A stretch of 39,476 bases of DNA, from the NCBI GenBank assembly GCA_026395795.1, contig JAPLYB010000032.1, positions 1 through 39,476 of the forward strand. Direction: 5' to 3'. Origin of the DNA: Candidatus Pacearchaeota archaeon (lineage in GTDB: Archaea > Nanobdellota > Nanobdellia > Pacearchaeales > UBA284). The translations under genes and the position numbers were made by a program. The notes under the pieces are model-generated. The model had not been told where the DNA came from and did no database searches. It was given only the letters and a program-made list of their open reading frames with translations. Shown in pieces: positions 16,086-23,300 of the stretch (the first letter of the stretch is position 1; each line of letters opens with the position of its first letter).

Positions 16086-16347
16086 AATGGAATTAGAACT
16101 TATCAAAGAGATTAAATCAGAAGAATTTGTAAAGAAAGTGAGAGATGTTGCGAAAAACAAGAAAAAATGGCATTTTCATTTTCTAACTCCTAATTGTATC
16201 TTTAATTATAAGAATAAATTCGCAATTGTTTTTGAAAATGAGGAAACAAAAGAAACTTGTGTTTGTTTCTATGATAAAAAACCAAAGGAATTAAACATTT
16301 TTGAAAATTTATTTTATGGAAGGTCGGAGGGTTTTGACCAATATTAA
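16078..16347 (+). CDS. Small hypothetical protein between pheS and pheT
   Basis: 89 residues (86 if the in-frame ATG at 16087, just after the pheS stop, is used). Soluble, lysine-rich N-terminal helix, then strands (KWHFHFLTPNCIFNY; FAIVFENEE; CVCFYD). Two cysteines three residues from aromatic positions could bind a metal but no clear motif is seen. Overlap with pheS and the 3-nt gap to pheT place it in the synthetase operon. Function unknown. Confidence 0.55.
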   Translation: MIKMELELIKEIKSEEFVKKVRDVAKNKKKWHFHFLTPNCIFNYKNKFAIVFENEETKETCVCFYDKKPKELNIFENLFYGRSEGFDQY

Positions 16348-16350
16348 AAA

Positions 16351-18036
16351 ATGCCAAACATTGAGATAAACAAAAAAGACTTTGAACATCTTCTTGGAAG
16401 AAAATTCTCTCAAAAAGATCTTGAAAATGTGTTTGAATTCACAAAAGTAGGAATTGAGAAAGTTGAAAATGATAAGATAACTCTTGAAATCAAAGACAGC
16501 AACAGGCTTGATTTGCTTTCTATTGAAGGGGTTGTAAGAGAGGTTAAAGGGATTATAAAGAAAGAAATTGGTTTGAAGGATTATAAAATTGAGAAGTCAA
16601 ACTTTGTCGTAAAAGTTGACCATAAAGTGAAAGCTGTCAGACCCTTTACTGTTTGTGCGGTTATTAAAGATCTCAAATTTACAGAACACTTCATTGAACA
16701 GATGATTCAATTGCAGGAAAAGCTTTGTGAGGGTTTTGGAAAGAAAAGAAGAGATGTGGCCCTAGGGATTTATGATTTTGATAAAATAAAGTGGCCAATA
16801 ACATACACCACTTTCAAACCAGATGCTTTAGGTTTTATTCCCCTTGGTTTTGAAGAAAAATTAACTTTGCGTCAGATTCTAGAAAGACATGAAAAAGGGC
16901 AGATATATGGTGGTTTGCTGCATGGAGCAAAAGAGTACCCTATCTTCATTGATAAAGAACAAAATGTTTTGAGCATGCCGCCAATCATTAATTCAGAATA
17001 TTCTGGAAAAGTAACTAATGAAACAAAGAATGTGTTTATTGAAGTTTCTGGTTTTGATATGAAAAAGATTTCATATGCCTTGAATATAGTTGTAGCTGCT
17101 TTTGCAGATCGTGGCGGAAAAATCTTTCAGGTTAATGTCAGGAATTTAAAGAGCATATTAATTCCCAACTTTTATTCTAGAGTCAAAAAAGTGACTCTTG
17201 AAGAGATTAATGCATTGTTAGGGTTAGGATTAAGTGATAAAGATGTGATATATTGTTTAAAGAAAGCGAGATATGGTGTAAAACAAAAAGGGAATGAATT
17301 TATTGTAGACATTCCTTTCTATAGAGAAGATGTTTTACATAAAGTAGATATTATAGAAGATATTGCTATTGCTCATGGATTCAAGAACATAGAACCAGTT
17401 GAATTGAAGATTCCCACCACTGGCACGCTTTTGAATGAAACAAACAAACAAGAAAAACTCTCAAGTTTACTGATTGGTCTTGAATTCCAAGAAGTCTTGA
17501 CTCTCAATCTATCAAAGAAAAGCGATTTATTTGAAATGATGAATCTTCCTATTTCTGAGATAGTTGAGATTAAAAATCCTGTTTCAGAAAATCAGAACTG
17601 TATAAGAAACTGGTTGATGCCATCTCTTCTTAACTTCTTGAGTCAAAACACCACAAAGATTATGCCGCAAAAAATCTTTGAAATTGGAAAAAGTTTTGAA
17701 GTAGACAATTTAGAATCTAACAAAACCAAGGAAAAAACAAAGGTTGCTTTCGCAATCTCAGAAGCTAGGGCAAACTTTACACAGATTAAACAGGTGTTGG
17801 ATTATTTAGCTGATTTGCTTGGAGTAAAATATTCATTAAAACAGCTCAATCATGGAAGTTTTATTTCCGGAAGATGCGCCGAAATAATTATTTTGGAAAA
17901 AGATATAAAAGGAAGAAATGCGGAAAGGGTCTTGGGAATTATTGGAGAGGTAAATCCAAAGGTTTTGAGCAACTGGAAAATCAAAATGCCTGTCGCTGCA
18001 ATGGAACTTGATTTTGATTTGATAAAAGAATTTTAA
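16351..18036 (+). CDS. pheT: Phenylalanine--tRNA ligase beta subunit
   Basis: 561 residues, the shorter archaeal form without the bacterial EMAP-like N-terminal extension. Landmarks: the N-terminal B1-like segment, the B3/4 editing domain (H-G-A-K-E-Y-P-I-F-I-D near 190-200, P-P-I-I-N-S-E-Y-S-G), the B5 domain (Y-R-E-D-V-L-H-K-V-D-I-I-E-D-I-A-I-A-H-G) and the catalytic-like C-terminal domain. It removes mischarged tyrosine and completes the synthetase with PheS. It is transcribed with pheS. Confidence 0.93.
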   Translation: MPNIEINKKDFEHLLGRKFSQKDLENVFEFTKVGIEKVENDKITLEIKDSNRLDLLSIEGVVREVKGIIKKEIGLKDYKIEKSNFVVKVDHKVKAVRPFTVCAVIKDLKFTEHFIEQMIQLQEKLCEGFGKKRRDVALGIYDFDKIKWPITYTTFKPDALGFIPLGFEEKLTLRQILERHEKGQIYGGLLHGAKEYPIFIDKEQNVLSMPPIINSEYSGKVTNETKNVFIEVSGFDMKKISYALNIVVAAFADRGGKIFQVNVRNLKSILIPNFYSRVKKVTLEEINALLGLGLSDKDVIYCLKKARYGVKQKGNEFIVDIPFYREDVLHKVDIIEDIAIAHGFKNIEPVELKIPTTGTLLNETNKQEKLSSLLIGLEFQEVLTLNLSKKSDLFEMMNLPISEIVEIKNPVSENQNCIRNWLMPSLLNFLSQNTTKIMPQKIFEIGKSFEVDNLESNKTKEKTKVAFAISEARANFTQIKQVLDYLADLLGVKYSLKQLNHGSFISGRCAEIIILEKDIKGRNAERVLGIIGEVNPKVLSNWKIKMPVAAMELDFDLIKEF

Positions 18037-18038
18037 AA

Positions 18039-18611
18039 ATGAATGTAAAAAGCCTTATTTTAGGAGCAGGGATTGTAATAGTTTTCGCTTTGCTACTTTG
18101 GTATGGGTTTGAAACTTTTTATCCTTCTCCACAATATGAAAAGTTCTGTAACAATTCTAATGGGGGTTATTCAGAACCAATGAAGGCGCCTTATGCATGT
18201 TCATCTGTAAACTGCACATTCTCTCAACAATTACAAAATGAAACAGATCAATGTTATGGAGACGGAGGACAACCTACCTACAATCATGATGAAAATGGAT
18301 GTTCTATTTCTTTGAAAAAATGTGATTTTTGTAACAAAAGTTTTGAAGAAGCTATGAAGAAGAGAGGAAATCTGGTCTTTGTTTTCTCTTTGATAATTGG
18401 AATCATTGTTTTATTGATTGGATATCTTCTTTTAAGTACAGAACCTATAGGAATTTCATTAATTGCATCTGGTGTTTGGGCTCTATTTTATGGGGCAATA
18501 AATAACTGGAGAAATCTTGTTAGTGTTTGGAAATTCTTATTATTGTTAATTGCTTTTATAGTAATTATCTTTCTTGCCTTTAAGGTTAATAGAAAAAATA
18601 AGAAATTCTAG
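18039..18611 (+). CDS. Membrane protein with cysteine-rich external loop
   Basis: 190 residues. One N-terminal helix (about 5-24), a hydrophilic loop of about 85 residues with eight cysteines (FCNNSNGGY, ACSSVNC, DQCYGDGG, GCSISLKKCDFC), then three membrane helices (about 111-130, 137-152, 163-182) and a basic tail. The loop probably faces outside and is disulfide-bonded. It begins 2 nt after pheT and rides on that operon. No family recognised. Confidence 0.6.
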   Translation: MNVKSLILGAGIVIVFALLLWYGFETFYPSPQYEKFCNNSNGGYSEPMKAPYACSSVNCTFSQQLQNETDQCYGDGGQPTYNHDENGCSISLKKCDFCNKSFEEAMKKRGNLVFVFSLIIGIIVLLIGYLLLSTEPIGISLIASGVWALFYGAINNWRNLVSVWKFLLLLIAFIVIIFLAFKVNRKNKKF

Positions 18612-18626
18612 AAAAATAGAATGACA

Positions 18627-19109
18627 TTAACCCATGTAACTATTTCTCTTTTTTTCTCCTTCTACATTGACTTTACTTAAAGAATCAATCACTACTTTCA
18701 AACTTGGTTTGATTTCCTGCCAAGTTTTGAATGTTTGGGTGATGAACTGAGCTTCTGTTTTTTCGTTGTAATTTATATCTAGTTTTATTGATTTTAATTC
18801 TATTTCAACTAAGGACTGATAGTTCTCTTTTATTGCTTCTTTATCACTATTGCTGAAATTCTTTAAAGCAGCCATGATAAATGCTGGAGCAACAACCGGG
18901 TTTAGAACTGCCTCAAAAAACCGTAAGAAAGCTCCGACTTTTTCTCCCACTCCTTTTCTTATCTCTCTTAGTATAAAATCTGTTTCTCTTTCTTGAATCT
19001 TTTCTATTTCAAACTCTTTATTAAGATCATCAAAACTAGGTAATTTATACTTCTTTCTTAATGGTTCATACTGTTTTTTAAAATGTGCGAGACAACTGTC
19101 CTTTTCCAT
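18627..19109 (-). CDS. Hypothetical protein
   Basis: 160 residues, mainly helical and charged, with one hydrophobic stretch (LNPVVAPAFIMAALKNF, about 67-83) that may be a buried or amphipathic helix and not a full membrane span. No motif recognised. It converges with the preceding membrane protein gene (15 bp apart). Real coding is supported by length and lack of competing frames. Confidence 0.5.
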   Translation of the reverse strand: MEKDSCLAHFKKQYEPLRKKYKLPSFDDLNKEFEIEKIQERETDFILREIRKGVGEKVGAFLRFFEAVLNPVVAPAFIMAALKNFSNSDKEAIKENYQSLVEIELKSIKLDINYNEKTEAQFITQTFKTWQEIKPSLKVVIDSLSKVNVEGEKKRNSYMG

Positions 19110-19164
19110 GATGCTTCTAAGCAGAATTGGTTTTTAAATGTTGTTTAGAATTTGAGAGTAGAAA

Positions 19165-19182
19165 AAGCCTCTGACGAGAGTT
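19165..19182. repeat. Partial copy of the tRNA-Thr 3' end, possible old attachment site
   Basis: 17 of 18 bases match 19558-19575, the 3' end of the tRNA-Thr gene, in the same orientation. The two copies bracket a 390-bp stretch holding only the DUF1232 gene. This is the pattern left by site-specific integration at a tRNA end, here perhaps a remnant after most of an element was lost. A short chance match cannot be excluded. Confidence 0.4.
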
Positions 19183-19229
19183 AATCCTTTTAGTTGCCTT
19201 TTTGAGAGAATTGTTAAGTTCCCAAAAGA

Positions 19230-19502
19230 TTAGCCAAAAACCTTTCTTCGATTTTCTTCATAAACATTTTTCGGAATAAATTTGATTGCAATAAATGCAG
19301 TAGCAGGAACCAAAATTAAATCATCAATCTGCCCAAGAACTGGAATAAAGTCAGGTATTAAATCAATAGGAGAAACAAAGTAGGCTAAAGAAAATCCTAA
19401 TAGTGCTTTAGAGAAAAAAGGCACCCTTTTGTCAGATGTTAATACCCTATAGAATTTAACATACCTCTTGAAACTATTTTTTATTTTTTTTAATGTAACC
19501 AT
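19230..19502 (-). CDS. DUF1232 (YkvA-like) small membrane protein
   Basis: 90 residues. The core V-S-P-I-D-L-I-P-D-F-I-P-V-L-G-Q-I-D-D at about 44-62, followed by a hydrophobic segment, is the DUF1232 signature. Members are small membrane-associated proteins with no settled function. It lies between the tRNA-Thr gene and a partial copy of that gene's 3' end, so it may be a leftover of an integrated element. Confidence 0.8.
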   Translation of the reverse strand: MVTLKKIKNSFKRYVKFYRVLTSDKRVPFFSKALLGFSLAYFVSPIDLIPDFIPVLGQIDDLILVPATAFIAIKFIPKNVYEENRRKVFG

Positions 19503-19558
19503 CTATTTGTTTGCTTAAGACTTTTTAAACTCTTCTTTATATGGACTAAAAGGGGTTA

Positions 19559-19630
19559 AGCCTCTGACGAGAATTGAACTCGCGACCCCCTCCTTACCAA
19601 GGAGATACTCTACCACTGAGCTACAGAGGC
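19559..19630 (-). tRNA. tRNA-Thr (anticodon GGU)
   Basis: 72 nt. Acceptor GCCTCTG pairs with CAGAGGC, followed by discriminator U as expected for archaeal tRNA-Thr. Anticodon loop TTGGTAA gives GGT on a five-pair stem with one wobble. T-arm GCGAG-TTCAATT-CTCGT. No CCA encoded, no intron. Its 3' end points left, toward the partial duplicate at 19165. Confidence 0.92.
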
Positions 19631-19690
19631 ACAATTCTCTAAAGAAAAAGGTTTTTTAAACATTCTTAACATATAGTTATTGCAGAAATT

Positions 19691-19793
19691 AGCCCCGTAG
19701 TATAGCGGTCAAATTTTTCAAGAAATTCTTGAAGAAGACTAAGTATGCTGGCCTCTGGAGCCGGCGACCACGGTTCGAATCCGTGCGGGGCTA
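19691..19793 (+). tRNA. tRNA-Gln (anticodon CUG) with a D-arm intron
   Basis: Exons 19691-19712 and 19743-19793 join into a 73-nt tRNA: acceptor AGCCCCG with CGGGGCT, discriminator A, anticodon loop CTCTGGA on stem CTGGC/GCCGG, T-arm CACGG-TTCGAAT-CCGTG. The 30-nt intron lies between D-loop position 21 and D-stem position 22 (19713-19742). It is flanked by 3-nt bulges AAA and AAG around a GGUC/GACU helix, the archaeal splicing endonuclease's bulge-helix-bulge, and carries its own 9-bp hairpin. Without removing it the D-arm cannot form. Confidence 0.93.
19713..19742 (+). other. Non-canonical pre-tRNA intron in tRNA-Gln
   Basis: 30 nt. Cutting after the second base of each 3-nt bulge (AA/A and AA/G) joins GGTCAA to GTATGC and restores a normal D-arm (GTAT with GTAT, two wobble pairs). 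The intron core TTTTTCAAG / CTTGAAGAA forms a stem with one G-U pair. Confidence 0.85.
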
Positions 19794-19815
19794 TTCTGCT
19801 TTTATTTCATAAAAA

Positions 19816-20589
19816 ATGATAGAATTGATGCAAGCAATAATCTTGAGTGTAATTCAGGGGGTAACAGAATGGCTGCCGATAAGTAGTTCTGGGCATCTTG
19901 CTTTTATCCAGTACTTATTTGGCATCAACAATTTGGCTTTTGATGTTTTCCTTCATTTTGCTTCTATACTTGCAGTTATCTTTGTTTTTAGGAAAGAAAT
20001 CGCAAGTTTGTTTGATTTCACAAAGAAGAAGAATATAAAATATTTCCTTTTACTTTTCATTGCTACCATCCCTGCAGCAATTGTTGGTTATCTGCTTCGT
20101 AATGTGATAGGAGATCTGTTTTCCAAAATCATTTTTGTTGGTATATTCTTCATGATAAATGGAGTTTTTATTTTTTCAACCAAATTCATTAAGCCATCTA
20201 AAGAAAAAAGGGAGCATCCTTCTTTATTCGGAGCAATTGGAATAGGCATTGCCCAAGTATTTGCTCTCCTGCCAGGAATTTCAAGAAGCGGTTCAACAAT
20301 CTCTGCAGGATTATTCAATGGAGTAGATAGAGAAGAAGCGGTAAAATTTTCATTCCTGCTTTCAATTCCTGTTGTTCTAGGAGCTGCTGTTCTTGAAACA
20401 AAGGATTTTATTTTTTCAAACATAGATATTGGATTGCTAATAATCTCGTTTATAACAACTTTCTTCATTAGTATTCTTGCAATAATACTCTTAAAGAAAA
20501 TTGTAAAAGGCAATTATTTCTATCTTTTTGGAATCTATACATTCATCTTAGGTATTGTTGTCTTGGCTTTCAACTTCTTTAAAGGTTAA
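19816..20589 (+). CDS. uppP: Undecaprenyl-diphosphatase (UppP/BacA family)
   Basis: 257 residues, usual length, about eight membrane helices. Family motifs: G-V-T-E-W-L-P-I-S-S-S-G-H near the N-terminus and P-G-I-S-R-S-G-S-T-I in the second half, which together form the active site. In bacteria it recycles the undecaprenyl carrier; in archaea the substrate is more likely a dolichyl/polyprenyl diphosphate used in glycan and glycoprotein assembly (inference), which fits the sequon-rich surface proteins in this window. Confidence 0.92.
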   Translation: MIELMQAIILSVIQGVTEWLPISSSGHLAFIQYLFGINNLAFDVFLHFASILAVIFVFRKEIASLFDFTKKKNIKYFLLLFIATIPAAIVGYLLRNVIGDLFSKIIFVGIFFMINGVFIFSTKFIKPSKEKREHPSLFGAIGIGIAQVFALLPGISRSGSTISAGLFNGVDREEAVKFSFLLSIPVVLGAAVLETKDFIFSNIDIGLLIISFITTFFISILAIILLKKIVKGNYFYLFGIYTFILGIVVLAFNFFKG

Positions 20590-20654
20590 TCTCGACATCT
20601 CTACAACTCCAACATTCATTACAGTCCATAATTTTAAATATCTCTTATTTTTGT

Positions 20655-20874
20655 TTGTAGTATGCTTGAAAAACAAAAGTCCTAGAAAATCAGAAGATGC
20701 TCAAAATTTTGAATTTTGGGCACACAGAAAATCAAAAATTTTCTAGTGTTTTCGGGACACCAAAAATCCTACAAGATTTTTTAGTGTTTTTCGGCATGCT
20801 CGGAAACCAAGTTTCCGGCGACCCAAAAACTCGAAAGTTTTTTAGGGTGCCAAAACCGCAAGGTTTTTTAGCAA
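20655..20874. other. Array of small hairpins between uppP and tRNA-Glu
   Basis: Successive inverted repeats: 20699-20708/20712-20721 (10 bp, one wobble), 20726-20732/20738-20744, 20762-20768/20775-20781, 20801-20807/20811-20817, 20825-20831/20836-20842, and 20852-20857/20862-20867 with a GCAA (GNRA) loop. An outer repeat CTAGAAAAT/ATTTTCTAG spans 20682-20746. Four of the stems share a layout, a run of As on the left and Ts then TAG on the right, while stem bases and loops differ. No open frame fits. Probably a multiple terminator or a structured RNA. Confidence 0.55.
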
Positions 20875-20947
20875 GCTCCCATAGTCTAGAGGCCAAGGAT
20901 ACTGCCTTCTCAAGGCAGTGACACGAGTTCGAATCTCGTTGGGAGCA
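20875..20947 (+). tRNA. tRNA-Glu (anticodon CUC), integration target
   Basis: 73 nt: acceptor GCTCCCA with TGGGAGC, discriminator A, anticodon loop TTCTCAA on CTGCC/GGCAG, T-arm ACGAG-TTCGAAT-CTCGT, no CCA, no intron. The 3' part (20925-20949) is repeated at 29740-29764, and an integrase gene begins 50 bp downstream, so this tRNA is the attachment site for the tandem elements and remains intact after integration. Confidence 0.95.
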
Positions 20948-20949
20948 TT
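20925..20949. repeat. attL-like direct repeat in the tRNA-Glu 3' end
   Basis: 25 bp identical to 29740-29764, starting in the T-arm and ending just after the discriminator base. Together they flank 8.8 kb that begins with an integrase gene. Confidence 0.9.
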
Positions 20950-20960
20950 TATGACACGAG

Positions 20961-20985
20961 GAAAAGGCTTATAAAGAGCCTTTTC
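20961..20985 (+). promoter_or_regulatory. Integrase 1 promoter inside an inverted repeat
   Basis: GAAAAGGCT (20961-20969) and AGCCTTTTC (20977-20985) are perfect 9-bp arms around TATAAAG. The TATA box lies about 24 bp before the integrase ATG, so transcription is leaderless and the repeat acts on DNA, as an operator or recombinase-binding site, and not in the mRNA. The integrase of element 2 has the same arrangement with unrelated arms. Confidence 0.8.
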
Positions 20986-20996
20986 TTTAGTGGCGT

Positions 20997-22118
20997 ATGA
21001 CAACGAGTAAGATTCCCCTACAGAAAAGATACGACAAAAGTAAGAAGGACAATATCGTTAAGTGGATTGTTCCTGAAAAACAAAAAGAAGATATCAAAAA
21101 ATATATCGACGCTTACGAGAATGGCGACATAACAAACAGAATAGGAACTAATATGCACGTGATAATCGAGAGAGAATTAGATTATCTCAAGGTTTCTTTG
21201 CAAAGTATAAACAAGGACAAACCAATAAAAGAAGACATAACCACATTCAAGAATAATCTTATTCAGAACAAGATAAAGAGATATAACCAAAAAACTAAAA
21301 AGCATGACGGCGAACCTTATTCTTTGAAGACCAAAAAAGCCATGCTTGAAGCAGTTAAAAAATATCTTAAATGGAAGTTTCCAGATAAACCAGAGATTCT
21401 TGTGCCTTTAGAAATAAAAATAAATTCTAAAAAGAATGATTATAATTACTTGACTCTTGATGAGATAGATAAACTCTATAAGAACTGCAAGAACGACGAA
21501 GAACGATACTTTATTGCCGTTTTGTTCTCAAGTGGGGCAAGAATCGAGGAATTTCTTAATATTCGATACAGCGATATAACTCTTCCAAAAGGTGAAGAGA
21601 ATTTCGTTAAGATTAGATTAAGAAGTGAGTTCACAAAAACCGAAAGCAGAACAATCTCTCTATACTATAAAAATTGCCTTGAAGCAACTCGAGACTTCTT
21701 AAAACAAAGAGAGAATGAAGGCATAAAACCAGAAGAGGCAGTTCTAACAAAAAAATACGGCAATCTTCGGGGGTGGTTATCTACATTCGGAAAAAGAGTT
21801 TTGAATAAAAGAGTTTCTTGTCATCAATTTAGACATTCAAGTGCGACTTGGTTGGCTTCAAGATTAAACCGACAACAATTATGTATTTATTTTGGTTGGA
21901 AATTCTCAAGCAACATGCCCGATAGATACATCTCAAGAAACGGCGTAGATATGGAAGAAGCGAATAATAAGTTTTCAGCAACAGAATTAGAAGAATTAAA
22001 AAATAGGCTTGATAGGACTGAACAAAAGCTTAGTAGAACTGAAGAAACCTTAAAATTAGCTTTAGATAGTGGAACTAAAACTTTAACAGATGTCAAAGAA
22101 CGATTGGCTAAAAAATAA
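20997..22118 (+). CDS. Tyrosine recombinase (integrase) of element 1
   Basis: 373 residues. N-terminal SAM-like core-binding domain (about 65-140), then the catalytic domain with Arg182 (SSGARIEE), Lys214, His276-x-x-Arg279 (HQFRHSSATW), Trp301 and nucleophile Tyr311 (DRYISR): a complete set. A coiled coil follows the tyrosine (about 328-370, with repeated L-x-R-T-E heptads), an addition not found in XerC/D-type enzymes. It catalyses integration into tRNA-Glu. The attachment site is outside the gene, so integration does not split it, unlike fuselloviral SSV-type integrases. Confidence 0.92.
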   Translation: MTTSKIPLQKRYDKSKKDNIVKWIVPEKQKEDIKKYIDAYENGDITNRIGTNMHVIIERELDYLKVSLQSINKDKPIKEDITTFKNNLIQNKIKRYNQKTKKHDGEPYSLKTKKAMLEAVKKYLKWKFPDKPEILVPLEIKINSKKNDYNYLTLDEIDKLYKNCKNDEERYFIAVLFSSGARIEEFLNIRYSDITLPKGEENFVKIRLRSEFTKTESRTISLYYKNCLEATRDFLKQRENEGIKPEEAVLTKKYGNLRGWLSTFGKRVLNKRVSCHQFRHSSATWLASRLNRQQLCIYFGWKFSSNMPDRYISRNGVDMEEANNKFSATELEELKNRLDRTEQKLSRTEETLKLALDSGTKTLTDVKERLAKK

Positions 22119-22120
22119 AA

Positions 22121-22798
22121 TTATTTCTTATGTTTCTTTAGATAAGCTTTTCCTTTATCAGTAAGAGAAAGTTTATAATCGATTTTTATAAAATCATCAT
22201 ACAAAAGAAAAATGAGCTTTGCTCCAAAGTTATCTTTTCCAAATTGTTTAAACATTTCTATAAGTTTTTGATGTTGTTTATCTGAAGGTTGTTGTTCTTT
22301 AATTTCGACAAGTATTTTATCTACGAGAATACTTTTTAATTCGCCCTCTTCAAAGCTTTTATAACGTCTGTATGAATATTGTTCTGCTTCTTTAATTCTC
22401 TTTTTGTTCAATATTAATGTTTTTGGTCGTCCCCTTCTTTCTTCTCCTTCAAGTTCAAGGGATTTTCTCTTAATCCAACCTTCTTTTTCTAGCATATTTA
22501 TCCAATAATTGAATGTATTGCGATTTATTCCTAATTTTCTCTGAATATCTGCAATTGCTAAATTTTCTTCCGAAGATAATATTTCAAATATCTTCTTTCT
22601 GATTTCACTCTTTCTTTGCATCCGACTTAAGAGATTTTTAGCATATACCTCTGTTTGTTCTGGTTTCATTTTCTTCATAGAACTTAGTCTTCTCTTTTCT
22701 TTGTCATATATCTCTTTCTCTTCCTTCTTAGACATCTTTCTCTTCCAGTTCCAATTTTTATTTTGTTTATATTCAGTGTTTTTCATAGTTATAACCAT
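22121..22798 (-). CDS. HTH transcriptional regulator of element 1
   Basis: 225 residues from the ATG at 22798, chosen because it is about 23 bp from the TATA box; in-frame ATGs at 22807 and 22786 are alternatives. Residues about 70-130 contain an HTH (LAIADIQRKLGINRNTFNYWINMLEKEGWIKRK) followed by a basic R-R-G-R-P-K loop, and a C-terminal part with a second winged-helix-like end (KLSLTDKGKAYLKKHKK). It is divergent from the zinc-protein gene and its promoter/start overlaps a near-perfect dyad, suggesting autoregulation and control of the replication genes. It converges on the integrase gene. Confidence 0.75.
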   Translation of the reverse strand: MVITMKNTEYKQNKNWNWKRKMSKKEEKEIYDKEKRRLSSMKKMKPEQTEVYAKNLLSRMQRKSEIRKKIFEILSSEENLAIADIQRKLGINRNTFNYWINMLEKEGWIKRKSLELEGEERRGRPKTLILNKKRIKEAEQYSYRRYKSFEEGELKSILVDKILVEIKEQQPSDKQHQKLIEMFKQFGKDNFGAKLIFLLYDDFIKIDYKLSLTDKGKAYLKKHKK

Positions 22799-22810
22799 AA
22801 TGGTCATAAC
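22788..22810. promoter_or_regulatory. Operator-like dyad at the regulator start
   Basis: GTTATAACCAT and ATGGTCATAAC form an 11-bp dyad with one mismatch and a 1-bp centre. It covers the predicted transcription start of the HTH gene, where a bound repressor would block initiation. Confidence 0.6.
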
Positions 22811-22816
22811 ATATAT

Positions 22817-22827
22817 CCTTATAAATA
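22817..22827. promoter_or_regulatory. Shared divergent TATA region
   Basis: CCTTATAAATA reads as a TATA box on both strands. It is about 23 bp from the HTH gene start on the minus strand and about 26 bp from the ATG at 22848 on the plus strand, so one site may serve two leaderless divergent transcripts. Confidence 0.5.
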
Positions 22828-22847
22828 TTATGCCCCCCACCCCATAT

Positions 22848-23009
22848 ATGGAGTCAATTAATATTTACAAAGAGAAGTGCCCCCATTGTAAAAAGGAGTT
22901 TACTTCTACAAACGAAACGGAAGTAAGACATAATTTTATTACTCATAAAGGGGCTTGTCCTGTTTTAAAAAACAGACTTAAAGAACAAAATGGAAAACCC
23001 TCAAATTGA
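22848..23009 (+). CDS. Small zinc-finger-like protein
   Basis: 53 residues from the ATG that best fits the promoter; an upstream in-frame ATG at 22830 would sit on the TATA box. C-P-H-C-K-K-E-F, then H-N-F-I-T-H and a later Cys give a C2H2-like zinc knuckle. Probably nucleic-acid binding. It is the first gene of the replication-type operon of element 1; the next small gene overlaps its end by 20 nt. Confidence 0.6.
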   Translation: MESINIYKEKCPHCKKEFTSTNETEVRHNFITHKGACPVLKNRLKEQNGKPSN

Positions 23010-23106
23010 TACTCTAAAACTGCTAGAAGTTCAGGTTATGGAATTTCAAAATCTTTGTCAAGAAGTCGAAGATTTAATTAAACAAAAAGAGGTAAAAAAA
23101 AGCTAA
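22990..23106 (+). CDS. 38-residue coiled-coil peptide
   Basis: A 38-codon gene overlapping the end of the zinc-protein gene by 20 nt and ending 1 nt before the next ATG. The peptide is one amphipathic acidic helix (LKLLEVQVMEFQNLCQEVED), likely dimeric. The overlap and tight spacing on both sides support it, but its size keeps confidence low. Confidence 0.4.
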   Translation: MENPQIDTLKLLEVQVMEFQNLCQEVEDLIKQKEVKKS

Positions 23107-23107
23107 A

Positions 23108-23296
23108 ATGGAAAATAAGGATATAGGTTACAGGGATAAAGAATGTTTTCTAGTTTATTTGGATGACAATAACCAGCAAGTTTCTGCTTATGTTTATGTT
23201 GTTGACATAAAAGAAAATCTGATTACTTTCAAAACCCCCAAAAATATTATCACCATTCCGACAAGTAGAGTAATTAAAATGAAGGAGAAGATTTAA
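23108..23296 (+). CDS. Small beta-rich hypothetical protein of element 1
   Basis: 62 residues, alternating strands (CFLVYLDD, SAYVYVVDI, LITFKTP, NIITIPTSRVIKMKEK) suggesting a small barrel. No motif recognised. It lies between the coiled-coil peptide and the helicase-like gene (4-nt gap) in one operon; a replication accessory role is inferred only from position. Confidence 0.5.
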   Translation: MENKDIGYRDKECFLVYLDDNNQQVSAYVYVVDIKENLITFKTPKNIITIPTSRVIKMKEKI

Positions 23297-23300
23297 AAAA

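Noticed and set aside
20655-20874. CRISPR array
   Set aside because: The hairpin units differ in sequence and length and have no constant repeat; no cas genes are nearby.
22701-22847. Longer form of the zinc protein beginning at 22701
   Set aside because: That start lies inside the opposite-strand regulator and upstream of the TATA box. The hydrophobic translation there is antisense of a basic coding region.
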